From an uncultured Verrucomicrobiota bacterium (GTDB lineage Bacteria > Verrucomicrobiota > Kiritimatiellia > CAIQIC01 > Lenti-01): a stretch of 64,000 bases of DNA. The notes beneath the pieces are model-generated. The model ran no database searches. It saw only the letters and a list, made by a program, of their open reading frames with translations, and had not been told where the DNA came from. Numbering within the stretch: position 1 is the first letter of the stretch; each line of letters begins with the position of its first letter. Made by a program: the position numbers and the translations under genes. The stretch covers positions 62,001-126,000 of the forward strand of contig CALMBO010000029.1 of assembly GCA_937860055.1 (NCBI GenBank). The letters are read 5' to 3'. Positions 1 through 9,597 of the stretch are shown piece by piece.

Positions 1-1891
1 CGTTGCTCATGAAAAGCGCCATCAGCACGCCCGAGGCCGTCACGCCCGCCAGCAAGCCGCCCAGCATCTCCTTGCCGAACACAAAGCCGACCAGCACCGG
101 CGTCAGGATGCCCAGCAGCGCCGGAACCGTCATCTTCTTGATGGCGGCCGCCGTGGAGATGTCCACGCAACGGGCGTAGTCGGCCTTGGCGCCTTCCTTG
201 CCCTCAAGCAGCCCCGGGATCTCCTTGAACTGGCGGCGCACTTCCTCGACCATGGCAAAGGCCGCCTTGCCCACGGCCTTCATCGCGAAGGCCGAAAACA
301 GGAACGGCATCATCGAACCCACCAGCAACCCGGCCATGACCTTGGGATCCGTCACGTCGATAACCTTCAGGTCCACGATTTCGCGGAACGCCGCAAACAG
401 GGCCAGCGCCGTCAACGCCGCCGAACCAATGGCAAATCCCTTGCCGATGGCCGCCGTGGTGTTGCCCACCGCGTCGAGCTTGTCGGTGCGCTGCCGGACT
501 TCCTTCTCCAGATGCGCCATCTCTGCCAGGCCGCCCGCGTTGTCCGCGATCGGCCCGTAGGCGTCCACCGCCAGCTGGATGCCGGTCGTCGCCAGCATGC
601 CGAGGCCGCCCATGGCGATGCCGTAGAGGCCCGCGAAGTAGTAGCAGGCAATCGTCGCCACCGCCAGCACCACCACCGGTGCCGCCGTCGAAATCATGCC
701 CACGCCCAGGCCCGCGATGATGTTCGTCGCCGCGCCAGTCTCGGAGGAATCGGCCACCCCGTTGGACGGCCCCTTGCCTTCCGCCGTGTAGTACTCGGCC
801 AGCAGGCCGATGATCGCACCCGCCACCAGGCCCACCACCGTCGCCAGGAACACGCCGCCGCTCGTGCAGGTCAGCAGGCCCGCGCCGGCCACTGCCGATT
901 CAATGTTGAATTCGCCCGGCAGCATCCGGTTGCAGATGAAATACGTCGCCACGGCCATGATGAGGCAGGCGCCGAACGTACCCTGGTTCAGGGCCGCCTG
1001 CGGATTGCCTCCCTCTTTCGTCCGAACGAGAAACGTCCCGGCGATGGAGAAGAGGATGCCCGCGCCCGCAATCACCAGCGGCAGCAGCACGAAGGTCATG
1101 TCCCGGACGCCGTTGACCGTGATCGTCGCACCCAGCACCATGGCCGCCACGATCGCGCCCACGTAGGATTCGAACAGGTCGGCGCCCATGCCGGCCACGT
1201 CGCCCACGTTGTCGCCCACGTTGTCCGCGATGACCGCCGGGTTGCGGGGGTCATCCTCGGGAATCCCGGCTTCCACCTTGCCGACCAGGTCGGCGCCCAC
1301 GTCCGCCGCCTTCGTGTAGATGCCGCCACCCACGCGCGCAAACAGCGCGATCGAGCTGGCTCCCATCGAGAAGCCCGTGATGATGGGTAGCACCGAGGCC
1401 TTGACCGCCTCCACATCCGCGCCAAACTTGCGAACCAGTACCAGCATGGTCAGCGCCAGCCCCGTCAGGCCCAGGCCCACCACGCACATGCCCATCACCG
1501 CCCCTCCCGAGAACGCCACCTGCAGGGCCGCCGGAAGACCTGTCCGCGCCGCGTTGGTCGTCCGCATGTTGGCGGCCGTCGCCACCCGCATCCCAAAGAA
1601 CCCCGACAGCGCCGAACAGAACGCGCCGAACATGAATGCCAGCGAAACCAGCCGGATGGCCCCCTGATTGATGATGGCCAACAGGACGGCCAACAGCACC
1701 ACCACCAGCGAGAGAACCTTGTACTCGCGCTTCAGGAACGCCATGGCGCCCTCGCGGACCGCCGCGCCGATCTCCAGCATCCGGGCCGTCCCCGGATCCT
1801 GCTTGTTGATCCATTGCGTCTTCCACCAAGCGAACAACAGCGCCACCAACCCTGACCCCAATGCCGCGTACAGCAGCTTGTCGATGTTCAT
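1..1891 (-). CDS. hppA: K+-dependent-type membrane ion-pumping pyrophosphatase (3' end outside window)
   Basis: Integral membrane pyrophosphatase that couples PPi hydrolysis to Na+ or H+ export. The first 630 residues are visible; the C-terminus lies beyond base 1. The start is ATG at 1891-1889, preceded by an AGGAGA ribosome site. Seen: many hydrophobic helices, the substrate loop [20 protein letters not shown] near residue 190, and [20 protein letters not shown] near 223. The sequence [10 protein letters not shown] places Ala at residue 480. In this family Ala there marks K+-dependent enzymes, whereas K+-independent H+ pumps carry Lys. K+-dependent members include Na+ pumps as well as H+ pumps, so the ion is not decided by sequence alone. 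A promoter lies just upstream (1935-1964). It appears monocistronic relative to the upstream operon. Confidence 0.97.
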   Translation of the reverse strand, partial: MNIDKLLYAALGSGLVALLFAWWKTQWINKQDPGTARMLEIGAAVREGAMAFLKREYKVLSLVVVLLAVLLAIINQGAIRLVSLAFMFGAFCSALSGFFGMRVATAANMRTTNAARTGLPAALQVAFSGGAVMGMCVVGLGLTGLALTMLVLVRKFGADVEAVKASVLPIITGFSMGASSIALFARVGGGIYTKAADVGADLVGKVEAGIPEDDPRNPAVIADNVGDNVGDVAGMGADLFESYVGAIVAAMVLGATITVNGVRDMTFVLLPLVIAGAGILFSIAGTFLVRTKEGGNPQAALNQGTFGACLIMAVATYFICNRMLPGEFNIESAVAGAGLLTCTSGGVFLATVVGLVAGAIIGLLAEYYTAEGKGPSNGVADSSETGAATNIIAGLGVGMISTAAPVVVLAVATIACYYFAGLYGIAMGGLGMLATTGIQLAVDAYGPIADNAGGLAEMAHLEKEVRQRTDKLDAVGNTTAAIGKGFAIGSAALTALALFAAFREIVDLKVIDVTDPKVMAGLLVGSMMPFLFSAFAMKAVGKAAFAMVEEVRRQFKEIPGLLEGKEGAKADYARCVDISTAAAIKKMTVPALLGILTPVLVGFVFGKEMLGGLLAGVTASGVLMALFMSN

Positions 1892-1934
1892 AGTTAAACG
1901 TTTCTCCTGTTTGTTTTTCTAAATCGTCGCGGCG

Positions 1935-1964
1935 AAAGTAGGGGATTTGCCCCCCTCCTGTCAA
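1935..1964 (-). promoter_or_regulatory. Sigma70-type promoter for hppA
   Basis: Reading the minus strand, TTGACA (1964-1959) and TACTTT (1940-1935) are separated by 18 bases, leaving a leader of about 40 bases with a good Shine-Dalgarno before the hppA ATG. Match by eye to the -35/-10 consensus; not tested. Confidence 0.55.
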
Positions 1965-1979
1965 ACCCGAACCGCCCCC

Positions 1980-3110
1980 CTACATCAAATCCCCGATCTT
2001 GCCCCCGAACAGGATTTCCAGCCCGATGCGGAGGGACGGCTTCGGCTGATACTCATCTTCCTTTGGGAATTGGACTTGCGGAGTAATCGTGTAATAGATC
2101 CACTTCCGGTACAAAGCATCCCGCCATGTAATGTTCACCAGGGAATCGTCCCAGATCCAATCGGAACTGACCAAATGCGGGAATACGCTGGCCTGCGCCA
2201 CCCACCCCCGCCCCTTCCCCGACCGAAGCCACGCAAACCGAAGGCTTTGCTCGAATTCCACCCCCTCCAGGCTTTCCGCCGACCGCTCCGCCAGCCGGAT
2301 CTGGAAGAGTTTCTTTTTGCCCGAGGGCCGCGTCCAGCTCAACGTGACCTTCTGCCCGAACCCCTCGTCGCTGTAATAGACCCCCCGCGGATTCAGCTGG
2401 ATCGTCCCCCCGTCCAGCTTCCAGTCCCACATCCAGTCCAATGCCGTGTATGCCACGGGATGCGCCTCGCGCCACCGCAACCCTCCCCCCAGGCTCAGTT
2501 CGCTGTCCTTCATCGTCTTCAACGCCGCCCTCACCCCCAGCCGGGTGTCCGACTCCTGCTTCATGGGATCCTGGCCCGGCAGGGAATCCCGGCCGGCATT
2601 GTCCAGGAACAGGTGCAGCCTCTTCTCCAGCCCGGGCAAGGCCACGTCCGCCCGGAACCGCACCTTCATGTCGAAGTCCCCCTCGCTGCTTTTCCCCCCC
2701 ATGCGCGTCATCAGCTTCAGCTTGAAGGTGGACAGCTCGGGATCATAGCGCGCATCTTCCGTCAGGAACTGGGTGTCCACCCGCCGCACCGCATTGTCCA
2801 TCCGGCAATACCAGCACCGGTGGAAGTTGTCCAGCCAGCGGGTCGCGCGGTTCTGCCGCTGGATCAAGGCTCCTTCCTTGTCCGACTGGGCATTCAGAGC
2901 CTGCATCTGCAACGCCAGCACCTTCCGAGGGTCCAGCTTCAACCGGTCGTCCGGCTTGCCCTGCGTCTTCCCGCCCTTTCCGGCCGTTTTCTTCTCTTTC
3001 GCGGGAGCCGGCGTCAGGTGCCGCGGCTGGGAGCGCGCGGACTCCGGCCCGGCCAGCGCCAGGACCAGGGCCGCCCCGGCGATCCACCCGAATGGAAACC
3101 CCCTCCTCAT
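1980..3110 (-). CDS. Exported, possibly outer-membrane barrel-like protein of unknown function
   Basis: A 376-residue protein with an N-terminal signal peptide (MRRGFPFGWIAGAALVLALA, cleavage near AGPESARS). A Lys/Pro-rich linker follows (residues ~35-60), then a long region of alternating polar/aromatic strands (for example LRWREAHPVAYTALDWMWDW) ending in a hydrophobic-aromatic segment, LRIGLEILFGGKIGDLM. The strand pattern and C-terminal end resemble outer-membrane barrels, but no family is recognised. The ATG at 3110 overlaps the rimO stop by four bases (ATGA), so translation is probably coupled to rimO. Longer upstream starts in the same frame lie inside rimO and are rejected because they precede the signal peptide. 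A CWYC pair (residues ~105-115) could form a disulfide. Confidence 0.75.
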   Translation of the reverse strand: MRRGFPFGWIAGAALVLALAGPESARSQPRHLTPAPAKEKKTAGKGGKTQGKPDDRLKLDPRKVLALQMQALNAQSDKEGALIQRQNRATRWLDNFHRCWYCRMDNAVRRVDTQFLTEDARYDPELSTFKLKLMTRMGGKSSEGDFDMKVRFRADVALPGLEKRLHLFLDNAGRDSLPGQDPMKQESDTRLGVRAALKTMKDSELSLGGGLRWREAHPVAYTALDWMWDWKLDGGTIQLNPRGVYYSDEGFGQKVTLSWTRPSGKKKLFQIRLAERSAESLEGVEFEQSLRFAWLRSGKGRGWVAQASVFPHLVSSDWIWDDSLVNITWRDALYRKWIYYTITPQVQFPKEDEYQPKPSLRIGLEILFGGKIGDLM

Positions 3111-4477
3111 GCGTCCACCAGGCGGGCCCGGCAATCGTAGCGGCTGGTCCGCACGATCTTCACTTTCACGAAATCCCCCGCGCGCAGGCCGCGCTTCGTG
3201 TTTTCCAAAATAGTCTCTCCGTCCACCTCCGGCGCCTGCGCCATCGTCCGCCCGTGCCACCCGTCCTTCTCCCGGCGCTCCAGCAGCATCGTCGTCTTCC
3301 CGCCCTTCCGGGCCCGCAATCGCGCCGTCGACACCTTCGCCTGCGCCTCCATCAGCCGGCCGCGGCGCTCCTCCGCCACCGCCGCCGGCACGCGATCCAA
3401 CATCCCCGCCGACACCGTCCCCGGTTCCGGCGACCAGATGAAGGCCCCCATATGGTCGAAACGCCCTTCCTCCACGAATTCCAGTAGCTCCGCGAATTCC
3501 TTCTCCCCCTCGCCGGGATGCCCCACGATGAACGTCGTCCGCAGCGCCGCCCCCGGCAGCCATCGGTCGATCTGCTCCATCGCCTCGTCCACCCGCTTCC
3601 GTCCATACCCCCGCCCCATCCGCTTCAGCATTTTCTCGTTCACGTGCTGCAGCGGCAAATCCAGATACGGGCAGACCCGCGCGTCCGATGCCATGGCCTC
3701 GAGGATTTCATCCGTCAGGTGCTTGGGATGCGCATACATCACGCGGAACCACAGTTCGCCCGGCATCTTCAGCAGTTTCCTCATCAACGCCGCCAGCCGC
3801 GGCTCGCCCGCGAAATCCACCCCATAGGCCGTCGTATCCTGCGCGATCAGGTTCAGCTCCTTCGCGCCCGCCGCCACCAGTTCCCCCGCCTCCTTCAGGA
3901 TCGCTTCCGGGGGACGGCTCGCCCGCCGCCCCCGGATCAGCGGAATCGAGCAGTAGGCGCAGCCGTTCGAGCATCCTTCGCCGATCTTCAGGTAGGCCGA
4001 GCATTCGGATCCAATCCGCATGCGCGGGCGGCCCAGCCAGTCGAGATAGGTCTTCGGCAGCTCCCGCCCCGCATAGCCCCCGGCGCGGGAAGGCGCCGCA
4101 TGGCCCTCCAGCAATCCGAGGCAGATGTTCGGCAGGCGCGGATACTCCGCGAACCCCACCCGCGCGTCCGCCGATTCCAGGAACCCCTCCAGCTCCGGCG
4201 CGCCCCCGATCCGCTCCACGAGGCAGCCCGTCGCCACCAGCAGCGGACGCCCCTTCCGTCCCCGCTGCGCCGCCAATTCCCCGAGCACCCCCGCCGCCTC
4301 GCGCCGCGAAGCGTCCAGGAAGCCGCACGTGTTCACCAGGCAGATGTCCGCCTTGGCGGGGTCCTCCGTGAACTGGAATCCCGCCAGCGCCATCCCGCCC
4401 AGGATCCCCTCGGAATCCACCGTGTTCTTCGGGCATCCCAGGTTGACCAGGCTGAAAAGATGCCCGCCCCTAGCCAT
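3107..4477 (-). CDS. rimO: Ribosomal protein S12 methylthiotransferase RimO
   Basis: Radical-SAM methylthiotransferase that thiolates an aspartate of ribosomal protein S12. It has 456 residues, normal for the family. Order seen: UPF0004 domain with cluster cysteines in NLGCPKN, VNTCGF and ATGCLVE; a radical-SAM core with GEGCSNGCAYCSIPLIRGRR near residue 165 (CxxxCxxC triad); the RimO-like QDTTAYG; LDLPLQHVNEKMLKRMGRGY; and a C-terminal TRAM segment ending FVKVKIVRTSRYDCRARLVDA. Features such as QDTTAYG fit RimO better than MiaB. It sits third in an overlapping minus-strand operon: its start overlaps the upstream flavin oxidoreductase by eight bases and its stop overlaps the downstream exported protein. 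Confidence 0.95.
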   Translation of the reverse strand: MARGGHLFSLVNLGCPKNTVDSEGILGGMALAGFQFTEDPAKADICLVNTCGFLDASRREAAGVLGELAAQRGRKGRPLLVATGCLVERIGGAPELEGFLESADARVGFAEYPRLPNICLGLLEGHAAPSRAGGYAGRELPKTYLDWLGRPRMRIGSECSAYLKIGEGCSNGCAYCSIPLIRGRRASRPPEAILKEAGELVAAGAKELNLIAQDTTAYGVDFAGEPRLAALMRKLLKMPGELWFRVMYAHPKHLTDEILEAMASDARVCPYLDLPLQHVNEKMLKRMGRGYGRKRVDEAMEQIDRWLPGAALRTTFIVGHPGEGEKEFAELLEFVEEGRFDHMGAFIWSPEPGTVSAGMLDRVPAAVAEERRGRLMEAQAKVSTARLRARKGGKTTMLLERREKDGWHGRTMAQAPEVDGETILENTKRGLRAGDFVKVKIVRTSRYDCRARLVDA

Positions 4478-5051
4478 TTTTCTCCATGAGCTTGAACAGC
4501 CAGGCGATCTGTTCGCCCAGGTTCTTCATGTTGGCCAGCCCTTCCTCATCCTTCAGCACGTCGCCCGGCTCCACGCCCATCCCGAAATTCCAGTAGGTCG
4601 ACCCCGGCACCACCATCTCGCTCATCAGGAACATGTGATGGATCGAATCCATCACGTGGACGGCCCCGCCGCGGCGCTCCGCCGCCACCGCCGCGCCGAT
4701 CTTCCGCCGCAGGAGCCCGCCGTTCGCCAGCCCCACGAAGCCGGCCCGGTCGACCAGCGCCTTGGTTTCCGCCGTCATGTCCGCGAAATAGCTCGGCGAG
4801 CCGATCAGGACCGCATCCGCCGCCGCGATCTTCGCGAAGGCCAGGTTGAAGATGTCGTCCTCGATCACGCAGCGCTTGTTCCGCATCCGCCGGCAGGCCC
4901 CGCACGCCGTGCAGCCCCGGATGCGCGTCCCGCCCACCTGCATGTATTCCGTCTCGTGCCCGGCCGCCGCGATGGGCTCCAGCGCCTTCCGCAGCAGGAT
5001 CTCCGTGTTGCCGCCCTTGCGCGGGCTTCCATTGATCGCCAATGCCTTCAT
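4470..5051 (-). CDS. NAD(P)H-dependent flavin oxidoreductase (iron-sulfur flavoprotein-like)
   Basis: A 193-residue flavodoxin-fold protein of the NADPH-dependent FMN reductase family. The N-terminal phosphate-binding loop is NGSPRKGGNTE (residues 5-15). A cysteine group, CTACGACRRMRNKRC near residue 48, resembles that of iron-sulfur flavoproteins. IGSPSYFADMTAETKALVDR marks the FMN and dimer region. Substrate unknown. The ATG at 5051 overlaps the stop of the upstream ATPase gene by four bases (ATGA), so it belongs to the same transcript as the OppD-like gene and rimO. Pairing with rimO, itself an iron-sulfur enzyme, hints at redox support, but that is inference. Confidence 0.85.
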   Translation of the reverse strand: MKALAINGSPRKGGNTEILLRKALEPIAAAGHETEYMQVGGTRIRGCTACGACRRMRNKRCVIEDDIFNLAFAKIAAADAVLIGSPSYFADMTAETKALVDRAGFVGLANGGLLRRKIGAAVAAERRGGAVHVMDSIHHMFLMSEMVVPGSTYWNFGMGVEPGDVLKDEEGLANMKNLGEQIAWLFKLMEKNG

Positions 5052-6043
5052 GCGCCAGCTTCCCTTTCGGCCAGATCCCAGATTCCATCCCAGCATGCCG
5101 CCTCGTGGCCTTCTTCCCGCGTCCGCATCCGCGGAGTCTTCTCGCAACAGACCGCGCGCGCCAGCGGGCACCGCGGCGCAAACCGGCAGCCCGGCGGCGG
5201 ATTCGCCAGCGACGGCAGCTGGCCGGGGATGTCCGGCAGCCGCTCCGCGCGCTGGTGCAGCCGCGGCATCGCTGCCAGCAGCCCCCGCGTGTACGGATGC
5301 GCCGGACGCCCGAACACCGCCTCCCGCGGCCCCTTCTCCGCCAGCCGCGCCGCGTACATCACGTGCACCCGGTCGCACACGTCCCACACCACGCCCATGT
5401 CGTGCGTGATCAGCAGCACCGCCGTGTCGCCCCCGCGAAGCTTCAGCAGCAGTTCGAAGATCTGCGCCTGGATCGTCACGTCCAGCGCCGTCGTCGGCTC
5501 GTCCGCGATGATCAGCTCCGGCTCCGGCAGCATCGCCATCGCCAGCATCACCCGCTGGCGCATCCCGCCCGAGAGCTGGTGCGGATAATCCTTCATCCGC
5601 TGCTCCGCGTCCGGCAGCCCCGTCCGCTTCAGCCACTCCAGCCCCAGCGCCCATGCGTCGTCGAAGCCGATCTCCCGGTGCAGCCGCGCCGCCTCCGCCA
5701 ACTGGTCCCCGATCCGGTGCAGCGGCGACAGCGCCGTCATCGGCTCCTGGAAGATCATCCCGATCTTCCCGCCCCGGATCTTCCGCAGCTCCTCGATCGG
5801 CAGGGAAAGCAGGTCCCGCCCGTGGAACAGCGCCCGCCCCCCTTCGATCACCGCCGGCGGACGCGGCAGCAGCCGCAGCAGCGAAAGCGCCGTCACCGTC
5901 TTGCCGCATCCCGATTCCCCCACCAGCCCCAGCACCTCCCCCCGCCGGATGTCGAACGACACCCCGTCCACCGCGCGCAGGAATCCCGATGCCGACTCGA
6001 AACCGACGCGCAATCCGTCCACTTGTAGCAGGGCCTCTCCCAT
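5048..6043 (-). CDS. Oligopeptide/dipeptide ABC transporter ATP-binding protein (OppD/DppD type)
   Basis: A 331-residue ABC ATPase. Walker A GESGCGKT is at residues 42-49, Q-loop region GMIFQEPMTALSPLHRIGDQ, signature LSGGMRQRV, Walker B ELIIADEPTTALDVT and H-loop LITHDMG. The C-terminal oligopeptide-transporter extension has cysteines in RFAPRCPLARAVCCEKTP, as is typical of OppD/DppD. The ATG at 6043 is the first methionine matching the family N-terminus (GEALLQVDGLRVGF). No permease, binding protein or OppF lies in the window, so the partner subunits must be elsewhere. It is the first gene of the run leading to the flavin oxidoreductase, rimO and the exported protein, all joined by 4-8 base overlaps. 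Confidence 0.93.
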   Translation of the reverse strand: MGEALLQVDGLRVGFESASGFLRAVDGVSFDIRRGEVLGLVGESGCGKTVTALSLLRLLPRPPAVIEGGRALFHGRDLLSLPIEELRKIRGGKIGMIFQEPMTALSPLHRIGDQLAEAARLHREIGFDDAWALGLEWLKRTGLPDAEQRMKDYPHQLSGGMRQRVMLAMAMLPEPELIIADEPTTALDVTIQAQIFELLLKLRGGDTAVLLITHDMGVVWDVCDRVHVMYAARLAEKGPREAVFGRPAHPYTRGLLAAMPRLHQRAERLPDIPGQLPSLANPPPGCRFAPRCPLARAVCCEKTPRMRTREEGHEAACWDGIWDLAEREAGA

Positions 6044-6091
6044 GACCGCGCATCTTCCAATGCCCCCGCCGGCTTGGCAAGCGTTTTGGGG

Positions 6092-6121
6092 TTGGCGTTC
6101 CCCTTCCGGGCGCGGTATCTT
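6092..6121 (+). promoter_or_regulatory. Promoter for DRTGG-like/rhomboid pair
   Basis: TTGGCG (6092-6097) and TATCTT (6116-6121) are 18 bases apart, and the -10 ends only seven bases before the ATG at 6129. The predicted transcript therefore begins at or next to the start codon, and there is no Shine-Dalgarno. Inferred by eye. Confidence 0.45.
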
Positions 6122-6128
6122 CCCCGCC

Positions 6129-6464
6129 ATGAAACTGGATCGCCTGCTTGAAATCCCCGGCACCGAGTGCCTCCTGCCCGCCCCCGCCGGCACGGAGGTC
6201 TCCGCCGCCTTCACGTCCGATCTGCTGAGCGATGTCATGGCCCACGCCGCCGAAAACTCCCTCCTCATCACCATCCAGGCCCACCAGAACGCCGTCGCCG
6301 TCGCCACCCTCGTCGGCATCCGCGGCATCCTCGTCTGCTCCTTCCGCCCCGTCCCCGCCGACATGCTCGAAGCCGCCCGCCGCGAATCCATCGCCCTCTT
6401 CCGCACCCCCCTCAACCAGTTCGACGCCTCCGTCGCCGTCCACCGCCTCCTGTCCTCCCCATGA
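6129..6464 (+). CDS. DRTGG-domain-like small protein
   Basis: A 111-residue soluble protein resembling the DRTGG fold: MKLDRLLEIPGTECLLP start, SDLLSDVMAHAAENSLLIT (residues ~35-54), a central GIRGILVCSFRPVPADMLEAA and SIALFRTPLNQFDASVAVHRL near the C-terminus. Stand-alone DRTGG proteins often accompany anti-sigma-type kinases or hydrogenase-like modules, and their function is mostly unknown; no catalytic residues are evident here. Its stop overlaps the rhomboid start (ATGA at 6461-6464), so the two are almost certainly co-translated. The proposed promoter would give a leaderless message. Confidence 0.75.
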   Translation: MKLDRLLEIPGTECLLPAPAGTEVSAAFTSDLLSDVMAHAAENSLLITIQAHQNAVAVATLVGIRGILVCSFRPVPADMLEAARRESIALFRTPLNQFDASVAVHRLLSSP

Positions 6465-7285
6465 GCTACCGCGCCTACCAGTTCAACCAGTTTTCTTCCC
6501 GTTCGCCGGGATTCTTCGCCCAGCTCCCGCCCGTGGTCGCCGCGCTCATCAAAATCAACGTCGCCGTTTTCCTGGTCCTCTGGCTCCTGCGGCTCGACAG
6601 CCTCTACGCCCTCCTCGCCCTCTCCCTCGACGGCGTCCGCCACGGAATGCTCTGGCAGCCGTTCACCTACATGTTCCTCCATGCCAGCTTCCTCCATCTC
6701 CTCTTCAACATGTTCACGCTCTACTTCCTCGGTCCCGAGACCGAGCGCGCCATGGGCTCGAAGCATTTCCTCGCGATGTATCTCCTCAGCGGCCTCCTCG
6801 GCGGCCTCGGCTGGCTCTGGCTGTCCCCCCATTCCCATGCCCTCTGCGTCGGCGCTTCCGGCGCCGTCTTCGGCATCCTCGCCGCCTTCGCCACCCTCTA
6901 CCCCCGGCGGCGCCTCACCCTCCTGGTCTTCTTCGTCTTCCCCGTCACGCTGATGGCCTGGCAGCTCGTCGCCGGCCTCGCCTTCATCGAGTTCGTCCTC
7001 GCCAGCAACGATCCCGCCTCCGGCATCGCCCACACCGCCCACCTCGCCGGCGCCTTCGCCGGCTTCCTCTACATCGACCAGCTCTTCGAAAACACCACCC
7101 TCCGCCGCCTCTGGGCCCGCGCGCGCGACTACGCCGCCCAGCGCCCCCACACCCCCCGCGCCGCCCCGCCGCCCCCCGACCAGGCCGAGGTCGACCGCAT
7201 CCTCGACAAGATCTCCGCCCAGGGCATCCAGTCCCTCACCAAGGCCGAACGCCAAACCCTCCACCGCGCCTCAAGAACGTTCTAG
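6461..7285 (+). CDS. Rhomboid-family intramembrane serine protease
   Basis: A 274-residue polytopic membrane protease with about six hydrophobic segments between residues 20 and 210. Family marks: the HASFLHLLFNMFTLYFLG motif (residues ~75-92), catalytic serine in GASGAVFG (near residue 132) and catalytic histidine in AHTAHLAGAFAGF (near 190). A hydrophilic C-terminal tail of about 60 residues is rich in Pro and Arg and ends in a short predicted helix (EVDRILDKISAQGIQSLTKAERQ), common in bacterial rhomboids of this kind. It cleaves transmembrane substrates within the membrane; the substrate is unknown. Coupled by ATGA overlap to the DRTGG-like gene. An 18-base inverted repeat follows the stop. 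Confidence 0.93.
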   Translation: MSYRAYQFNQFSSRSPGFFAQLPPVVAALIKINVAVFLVLWLLRLDSLYALLALSLDGVRHGMLWQPFTYMFLHASFLHLLFNMFTLYFLGPETERAMGSKHFLAMYLLSGLLGGLGWLWLSPHSHALCVGASGAVFGILAAFATLYPRRRLTLLVFFVFPVTLMAWQLVAGLAFIEFVLASNDPASGIAHTAHLAGAFAGFLYIDQLFENTTLRRLWARARDYAAQRPHTPRAAPPPPDQAEVDRILDKISAQGIQSLTKAERQTLHRASRTF

Positions 7286-7289
7286 GCAA

Positions 7290-7379
7290 GGGGTTCAGGG
7301 TTCGGGGTTCAGGTCTGATGCTTCTTCCTTGTTCGTTTGTTCTCCGCATTCCTGAACCCTGAACCCCGAACCCTGCCCC
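7290..7379. repeat. GGTTCAGG/CCTGAACC heptad arrays forming an inverted repeat
   Basis: GGGGTTCAGGGTTCGGGGTTCAGG (7290-7313) is made of seven-base units, and its complement recurs at 7351-7379. CAGGGTTCGGGGTTCAGG (7296-7313) pairs perfectly over 18 bases with 7358-7375, leaving a 44-base loop. It could act as a terminator or stabiliser for the rhomboid transcript. The same heptad occurs before hypD and aroF. Confidence 0.8.
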
Positions 7380-7397
7380 CTCTTTTGAACCCTCCTC

Positions 7398-7427
7398 TTG
7401 CACTTCCCCCCCCCGTGAGGCATATTC
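7398..7427 (+). promoter_or_regulatory. Promoter for gpmI
   Basis: TTGCAC (7398-7403), an 18-base spacer and TATTCA (7422-7427) lie 24 bases before the gpmI ATG at 7452. An eye match only. Confidence 0.4.
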
Positions 7428-7451
7428 ATCCCAATTAACCCGGAGCCCGCC

Positions 7452-9113
<1,662 letters not shown>

Positions 9114-9116
9114 GGT

Positions 9117-9240
9117 CTTTCCACACCGTGGAAGCATTTTTTCCATTGCGTGGAAAAATCGCGGAAAGTTTTTCCATTGCGTGGAAAAAACAGTCCATTT
9201 TTTCCACACTGTGGAAAACTTTTTTCCACACTGTGGAAAA
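9117..9240. repeat. Five phased TTTTCCA-N5-TGGAAAA palindromes
   Basis: Copies lie at 9118-9133 (TTTCCACACCGTGGAA), 9139-9157 and 9170-9188 (both TTTTCCATTGCGTGGAAAA), and 9200-9218 and 9222-9240 (both TTTTCCACACTGTGGAAAA). Start-to-start spacing is about 22, 31, 30 and 22 bases, close to two or three helical turns. They lie between gpmI and the YggU-family gene. Two more copies occur at 58294-58343. Confidence 0.9.
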
Positions 9241-9251
9241 CTTTCCTGCCC

Positions 9252-9289
9252 CATTCTTCATTCCTGATTCTTCATTCTTAATTCTCAGG
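9252..9289. repeat. ATTCTTCATTC direct repeats
   Basis: ATTCTTCATTC (from 9253) followed by CTG, then ATTCTTCATTC and TTAATTCTCA: short A/T-rich direct repeats in an otherwise GC-rich genome, directly upstream of the GGAAGG ribosome site of the next gene. Confidence 0.6.
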
Positions 9290-9297
9290 AAGGGCCC

Positions 9298-9597
9298 ATG
9301 CCCTTCCTGACCGACACCCCCGCCGGCGCCGTGCTGAACCTGCGCATCGTTCCCCGCGCCTCGAAAAACGCCATCCAGGGCGAACACGGCGACGCCCTCA
9401 AGGTCCGTCTCTGCGCCCCGCCCGTTGATGGCGCCGCCAACGCCTCCCTCGTCGAGTTCCTTGCCGACGCCTTCTCCCTGCCCCGCGCCCGCGTCCAGCT
9501 CCTCTCCGGCGCCACCTCCCGCAACAAGCGCGTCCTGCTTGCCGGTCTTCCGGCTTCCGCCATCCAATCCAAGATCCAGGCAGGAAAACAGGAATGA
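9298..9597 (+). CDS. YggU/DUF167 family protein
   Basis: A 99-residue protein of the DUF167 family: LNLRIVPRASKNAIQGEHGD (residues 14-33), LKVRLCAPPVDGAANASLVE and LLSGATSRNKRVLLAG are the conserved blocks. Function is unknown in general; members are small alpha/beta proteins. The ATG at 9298 follows a clear Shine-Dalgarno (GGAAGG, four bases upstream). The last codons (QAGKQE) lie inside a 13-base motif, CAGGAAAACAGGA, whose complement recurs twice downstream, so the gene end takes part in a fold-back element. Confidence 0.9.
   Translation: MPFLTDTPAGAVLNLRIVPRASKNAIQGEHGDALKVRLCAPPVDGAANASLVEFLADAFSLPRARVQLLSGATSRNKRVLLAGLPASAIQSKIQAGKQE

Noticed and set aside
4470-6443. A 657-residue fusion of an upstream segment with the flavin oxidoreductase
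   Set aside because: The upstream part is a shifted reading of the ABC ATPase gene; the flavodoxin start MKALAINGSPRK at 5051 is clear.
9117-9240. Palindrome cluster read as a replication origin
   Set aside because: No dnaA, dnaN, gyr or GC-skew evidence in the window and the half-site differs from TTATCCACA; kept only as a DnaA-like possibility.
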